This document shows positions 59,979 to 64,000 of a DNA stretch of 64,000 bases, piece after piece. Positions within the stretch are counted from its first letter, which is position 1, and each line of letters opens with the position of its first letter. The notes under the pieces were generated by a model. The model saw only the letters and a list, made by a program, of their open reading frames with translations. It was not told the DNA's origin and searched no databases. The DNA lies in assembly GCA_910586925.1 (NCBI GenBank), contig CAJUKG010000003.1, forward strand, positions 124,001 to 188,000. The letters run 5' to 3'. A program made the translations under genes and the position numbers. Source of the DNA: an uncultured Christensenellaceae bacterium. GTDB lineage: Bacteria; Bacillota; Clostridia; Christensenellales; Pumilibacteraceae.

Positions 59979-61160
59979 TTGAACGCACTCGAGAACAAAA
60001 CCGTACTCGTCGGCGTTACCGGCGGGATAGCGGCGTATAAAGTGTGCGGTTTGGTTTCGCGGCTCGTAAAGAGCGGCGCGACCGTACATGTGATGATGAC
60101 GCGGAACGCGACGCAATTCGTCGCGCCGCTTTCATTTGAAACATTATCCCGAAACAGGGTGACTGTCGATACTTTCGATCGCGACTTTACGTGGGAAGTG
60201 GAGCACGTGTCGCTTGCGAAAAAGGCGGACGTCGCAATCGTCGCGCCAGCTACGGCGAATGTTATAGCGAAACTCGCTTGCGGGATAGCCGATGATTTTC
60301 TTACGACGACGTTGCTTGCCTGTCGTTGCAAGGTGCTTTTCGCGCCCGCGATGAATACGGCGATGTTCGACAACGTTGCGACGCGCGAGAACATGGAAAA
60401 GCTCGTTTCGCGCGGATTTATTCCCGTGTACGGTGAGAACGGGTATCTCGCGTGCGGCGATACGGGGGCGGGACGCATGGCGGAACCCGAAGTGCTTTAT
60501 GCCGCGATCGAGAACGCTTTGAGCGGCAAAACCGATTACGTCGGCAAACGGGTGCTTGTTACGTCCGGCGCGACCCGTACCGAAATAGACCCCGTGCGGT
60601 TTATCTCCAACCGTTCGAGCGGGAAAATGGGATACGCTATAGCAAACGAAGTAAGCGCGCGCGGCGGCGAGGTCGTGTATATCAAAGGTTTTACCGATAA
60701 GTTCGACATTCCGTCGAATTGGACGACGGAAAGCGTCAAGACTACGGCGGAGATGTTCGAGGCGGTCAAAAAGCATGCGCCGAGCTGTGACGTTTGCATT
60801 ATGGCGGCCGCGCCGTGCGATTACGAAGTCGCGGCGTCGCCGCAAAAAATAAAGAGTAAAACTCTGACCGTAAACTTTACCAAAGCGGTCGATATAGCGG
60901 CGTGGGTGGGCGAAAATACGGATTGTAAGCTCGTCGTATTTGCCGCGGAAACTCAGGACGGCGAACGCAATGCGGTAAAGAAACTTCAAAGCAAACATGC
61001 GGACATGGCGGTGCTTAACGACGTCACCGCGCCCGGGGCGGGCTTCGACGTCGATACGAATATTGCTACGATCGTGACGAGCAAGGGAAGCGAAAATTTG
61101 CCGCTTATGAGCAAGCGCGAACTTGCGGGTATCATTCTCGATAAAACAACGTTATTATGA
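59979..61160 (+). CDS. coaBC: bifunctional CoaBC (PPC synthetase/decarboxylase)
   Basis: A 393-residue flavoprotein for two steps of CoA synthesis. N-terminal decarboxylase: VGVTGGIAAYKV (about 11-22), catalytic His in FTWEVEHVSLAK (about 75), PAMNTAMFDN and the Cys of YLACGDTGAGRM. C-terminal synthetase from about 185: VTSGATRTEIDPVRFISNRSSGKMG. The start is TTG 59979 with AAGG 12 nt before it, 6 bp after rpoZ. Confidence 0.94.
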   Translation: MNALENKTVLVGVTGGIAAYKVCGLVSRLVKSGATVHVMMTRNATQFVAPLSFETLSRNRVTVDTFDRDFTWEVEHVSLAKKADVAIVAPATANVIAKLACGIADDFLTTTLLACRCKVLFAPAMNTAMFDNVATRENMEKLVSRGFIPVYGENGYLACGDTGAGRMAEPEVLYAAIENALSGKTDYVGKRVLVTSGATRTEIDPVRFISNRSSGKMGYAIANEVSARGGEVVYIKGFTDKFDIPSNWTTESVKTTAEMFEAVKKHAPSCDVCIMAAAPCDYEVAASPQKIKSKTLTVNFTKAVDIAAWVGENTDCKLVVFAAETQDGERNAVKKLQSKHADMAVLNDVTAPGAGFDVDTNIATIVTSKGSENLPLMSKRELAGIILDKTTLL

Positions 61161-63355
61161 TAGCGAAGGTTATTGTGGACATTTCCGCGAGCGACGTCGA
61201 TCGCGTGTTCGATTATCGTGCGATCGACGGTGTGGAGTGCGGCTCGCGGGTATTCGTGCCGTTCGGGCGGCAGAATATCGAAGGTTACGTGATAGCTCTT
61301 TCGGACACGACCGATGTGCCGCAGGAAAAGCTCAAGGATATCACGTCGGTGCTCGACGACCGTCCGATCGTGTCGAAGGAATTCCTGCAGTTATGCGATT
61401 TTATGACGGAGCGGTTTCACCTCCGCAAAATCGACGTGTTCAGGCTGTTTCTGCCGTCGAAGATGCGCGGCGGGCGAATCAAATCGCTGGAAAAGATATT
61501 CGTATATCTCAATCCCGATTATGCAGAGGTCGATCCCGCGCTCTTTATAAAGAAGTCGGCGACGGCTCAACACGAAGTGTTCGAGTATATGCTCGATGCG
61601 GGTGCCGTAGAGCAGAGCTTTCTCAACGCGAATTTTTCCGCCGCAGCTGTCCGCAATCTCGTTTCGCGCGGGATATTTTTGACTCGGCTCGAAAACGTTT
61701 TGCGCACGCCTTACAAGAATATCGTGCAAAAAGACGACAGAGTGGTTCTCAATCCCGAGCAGGTCGCGGCAGTCGATACGATACTGTCGAGCGATAAACC
61801 GACGCTTCTTTTCGGCGTTACGGGCAGCGGCAAAACCGAGGTGTACCTCAACTGTATAGAAAACACTCTCCGAGCGGGAAAAACGGCTATCATGCTCGTA
61901 CCCGAAATATCGCTCACGCCGCAGGTAATGCGCATATTCCGCTCGCGGTTCGGCGATGACGTCGCACTGCTTCATTCGGGATTGAGCGACGGCGAGCGAT
62001 TCGACGAATGGCGCAGGCTTCTTACGTGCGACGCGCGCGTCGCGGTGGGAGCGCGGTCGGCGATTTTCGCACCGCTCGACAATGTCGGGTTGATCGTTAT
62101 AGACGAAGAACACGACACGTCGTACATATCGGAGTCGAATCCGCGATACATAACGCGCGAGGTCGCGTTCTTCAGAGCGAAGTATAACGGCGCGAAAGTG
62201 GTCATGGGTTCGGCGACGCCGCTCGCGGAAAGTTTCTATGCCGCCGAAAAAGGCGAGTACACGCTCGCGCGGCTTATCTCGCGCGCGAATAAGCGCGAGA
62301 TGCCGAAAATCGACATAGTTAATATGTGCAACGAGGTGACGTACGGCAATTCGGGAATGTTTTCCGCGCCGCTCGTCGAAGCTCTCGACAAATGTTTGAG
62401 CGCGGGAAATCAGGCAATACTTTTTCTCAACCGCCGCGGGTACAGTTCGTACGTCATGTGCAAAAAGTGCGGGTATGTCGCGAAGTGCGACGACTGCGAC
62501 GTATCGCTCGTATATCACAAAGACGAGAATCTGTTGAAGTGTCACTACTGCGGCAAACGCTACTCGATGCTCGACCTGTGTCCGAACTGTAAAAGCCCGC
62601 ATATAAAACAAGGCTTCATGGGTACCGAGCGCATCGTCGAGCAAGTGAAAGAAATGTTCCCGTCCGCGCGTATAGTGCGCATGGATAACGACACTACGCG
62701 GTCTAAAGACGCGCACTTAAAACTTCTCGGCGAGTTCGCGTCGGGGAATGCCGATATTCTCGTCGGCACTCAAATGGTGGCGAAAGGTCACGACTTTGCA
62801 AACGTAACGCTCGTCGGCATAATCGACGCGGACATGAGCCTGCATTTTTCCGATTTTCGCGCGGTGGAACGCACGTTTCAGCTTATAACGCAGGTCGCGG
62901 GTCGTGCGGGGCGCGAACAAAAACCGGGCACCGTGATATTGCAAACGTACACGCCCGGGCATTACGTCTATAAGTACGCATCCGCATACGATTACGAGGG
63001 GTTTTACCGCAAAGAGATCAATTTGTTGCAAACAACGTCGTTTCCGCCGTTTACCGATATATTCCGAGTGCTTGTGTCGTGCGAGGACGAGGGCGCGGCA
63101 CTCGACGCGACAAAGCTCGCTACCGACCGCATACGTGAAGTAGCTGCCAAATATCCGAACGCGTTCGTATACTTAAACGCAATGCGTTCGCCCAAAAAAC
63201 GTATTCAGACGAAGCACAGAATGCAGGTGCTCATGCGCATACAGCCGCATCGCGACGACATTCGCGCCGAAATTTACGCGGCGGCGGACGAGGTGAGCAG
63301 AACGTTCCCGCAGGTGACTTGCTTCACCGAAATAAATCCAAACGACTTAAGTTAA
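61157..63355 (+). CDS. priA: primosomal helicase PriA
   Basis: A 732-residue helicase that restarts replication forks. N-terminal DNA-binding domain (about 1-190), Walker A GVTGSGKTEV (about 220-229), motif II IDEEHD (about 315-320), then the zinc-binding insertion with paired Cys (CKKCGYVAKCDDC... CHYCGKRY... LCPNCKSP), RMDNDTTRSK and ITQVAGRAGR. ATG 61157 overlaps the coaBC stop (ATGA). An odd point is that it is also followed by def and fmt, the usual order. Confidence 0.96.
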   Translation: MIAKVIVDISASDVDRVFDYRAIDGVECGSRVFVPFGRQNIEGYVIALSDTTDVPQEKLKDITSVLDDRPIVSKEFLQLCDFMTERFHLRKIDVFRLFLPSKMRGGRIKSLEKIFVYLNPDYAEVDPALFIKKSATAQHEVFEYMLDAGAVEQSFLNANFSAAAVRNLVSRGIFLTRLENVLRTPYKNIVQKDDRVVLNPEQVAAVDTILSSDKPTLLFGVTGSGKTEVYLNCIENTLRAGKTAIMLVPEISLTPQVMRIFRSRFGDDVALLHSGLSDGERFDEWRRLLTCDARVAVGARSAIFAPLDNVGLIVIDEEHDTSYISESNPRYITREVAFFRAKYNGAKVVMGSATPLAESFYAAEKGEYTLARLISRANKREMPKIDIVNMCNEVTYGNSGMFSAPLVEALDKCLSAGNQAILFLNRRGYSSYVMCKKCGYVAKCDDCDVSLVYHKDENLLKCHYCGKRYSMLDLCPNCKSPHIKQGFMGTERIVEQVKEMFPSARIVRMDNDTTRSKDAHLKLLGEFASGNADILVGTQMVAKGHDFANVTLVGIIDADMSLHFSDFRAVERTFQLITQVAGRAGREQKPGTVILQTYTPGHYVYKYASAYDYEGFYRKEINLLQTTSFPPFTDIFRVLVSCEDEGAALDATKLATDRIREVAAKYPNAFVYLNAMRSPKKRIQTKHRMQVLMRIQPHRDDIRAEIYAAADEVSRTFPQVTCFTEINPNDLS

Positions 63356-63368
63356 CCGAGGTATCACT

Positions 63369-63818
63369 ATGGCAAGACGAAAAATTTACAGGGAAGGCGA
63401 TGACACCCTTCGCCAAATAAGCAAGCCCGTCACCGAGTTCGACGATAAGCTCGCACAGCTTCTCGACGACATGACAGAAACGCTCGCTTACGCCGACGGT
63501 GCGGGGCTTGCCGCGCCGCAAATCGGCGTTTTGAAACGCGTATTCGTCGCATCTTTCGACGGGTGCAAAACTTTTATAGAAGCGGTCAATCCCGAAATCG
63601 TCGTACGCAGAGGCAAGCATATCGAGTATGAAGGTTGTTTGTCCATTCCCAACATTCGCGAGCGCGTCGAACGCCCCAAACACGTTACCGTTCATGCGTT
63701 CGACCGTCACGGCAATCCCATAGTGCTGAAAGGCAACGGTTTTTCGGCGGCGTGCTTCTGCCACGAGATTGACCACCTCGACGGCATACTCTTTATCGAC
63801 AGGGCGATTAAAAAATAG
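63369..63818 (+). CDS. def: peptide deformylase
   Basis: A 149-residue metalloprotease that removes formyl from nascent proteins. Motif 1 GAGLAAPQIG (about 40-49), motif 2 EGCLSIP (about 89-95), motif 3 HEIDHLDGILF (about 132-142) provide Cys and two His metal ligands. RBS AACCGAGG before the ATG. Confidence 0.96.
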   Translation: MARRKIYREGDDTLRQISKPVTEFDDKLAQLLDDMTETLAYADGAGLAAPQIGVLKRVFVASFDGCKTFIEAVNPEIVVRRGKHIEYEGCLSIPNIRERVERPKHVTVHAFDRHGNPIVLKGNGFSAACFCHEIDHLDGILFIDRAIKK

Positions 63819-63821
63819 CGT

Positions 63822-64000
63822 ATGAAAATTCTTTTTATGGGGACACCCGAATTTGCGGCGTACAGCCTTGCCGCATTGCTTAAGAGCAAGCACACCGTCG
63901 CGGGCGTAGTGACGCAACCCGATCGCTCGCTCAAGCGCGGAAAAACCGAAGTGTGCGCGGTGAAAAAGCTCGCGCTCGAAAACGGCTTGACGGTGTTGCA
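63822..64000 (+). CDS. fmt: methionyl-tRNA formyltransferase (5' part)
   Basis: 59 codons are visible before the window ends. MKILFMGTPEFAAYSLAALL and the following VVTQPDRSLKRGK are the conserved N-terminal formyltransferase pattern (10-formyl-THF binding). It starts 3 bp after def; def-fmt is a conserved pair. The gene is cut by the window edge, not truncated in nature. Confidence 0.92.
   Translation, partial: MKILFMGTPEFAAYSLAALLKSKHTVAGVVTQPDRSLKRGKTEVCAVKKLALENGLTVL

Overview
The window looks like a chromosomal piece of an anaerobic, gut-type Bacillota of class Clostridia. The cluster order rpmF-plsX-rnc-smc-ftsY-ylxM-ffh-rpsP-khpA-rimM-trmD-rbgA-rnhB-yraN is the Gram-positive arrangement. 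Promoters are TTGACA/TATAAT with a nearly invariant 17-bp spacer, ribosome sites are AGGAGG-like, and an oxygen/NO-detoxifying flavodiiron protein suggests an anaerobe. I cannot fix genus or species from the sequence; an uncultured Christensenellales-like lineage is only a guess. Almost all genes lie on the + strand.

Layout. 1-9846: an extracytoplasmic lipoprotein and a complete peptide ABC importer (oppA-B-C-D-F), plus a small membrane protein. 9877-16755: separately transcribed genes: an HGGG-type esterase, an O-antigen-ligase-like membrane protein, an Mrp-type Fe-S carrier ATPase, a mismatch/hypoxanthine DNA glycosylase (-), a flavodiiron protein and a two-gene lipoprotein cassette. 16848-17551: tRNA-Lys (-), then a tRNA array Met-Asp-Phe-Thr. 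17507-29015: an 11.5-kb integrated element bounded by an 84-bp direct repeat covering the 3' part of tRNA-Thr and its terminator. 29109-31045: a lipase (-), a formate/nitrite-type channel and tRNA-Gly (-). 31138-43240: the ribosome/SRP/SMC housekeeping cluster. 43327-49306: the F1Fo ATP synthase operon. 49341-64000: alr, folate ligase, rsmD, coaD, DAHP synthase, pcrA, ligA, yicC, gmk, rpoZ, coaBC, priA, def and the start of fmt.

The most interesting region is the element at 17507-29015. It has a tyrosine integrase, an XRE repressor with a perfect 20-bp palindromic operator at a divergent switch, a run of small unknown genes, three secreted or membrane-anchored proteins, a Zot/pI-like Walker ATPase with an N-terminal membrane segment, and an HUH rolling-circle Rep followed by a non-coding tract with strong nested hairpins. 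This is the layout expected of a filamentous-phage-like (inovirus-like) prophage of a Gram-positive host, but no obvious small major coat protein is visible. One of its small genes carries an in-frame amber codon.

The second striking observation is in the ATP synthase operon. There is no separate delta gene; instead the C-terminal domain of delta is fused to the N-terminus of alpha (44844-46691), and the delta N-terminal domain is not seen anywhere. Also notable are oppositely charged low-complexity additions on OppD (basic) and OppF (acidic), and a recurring promoter layout that places an ATG 5-8 nt after the -10 box, suggesting leaderless initiation for several genes.
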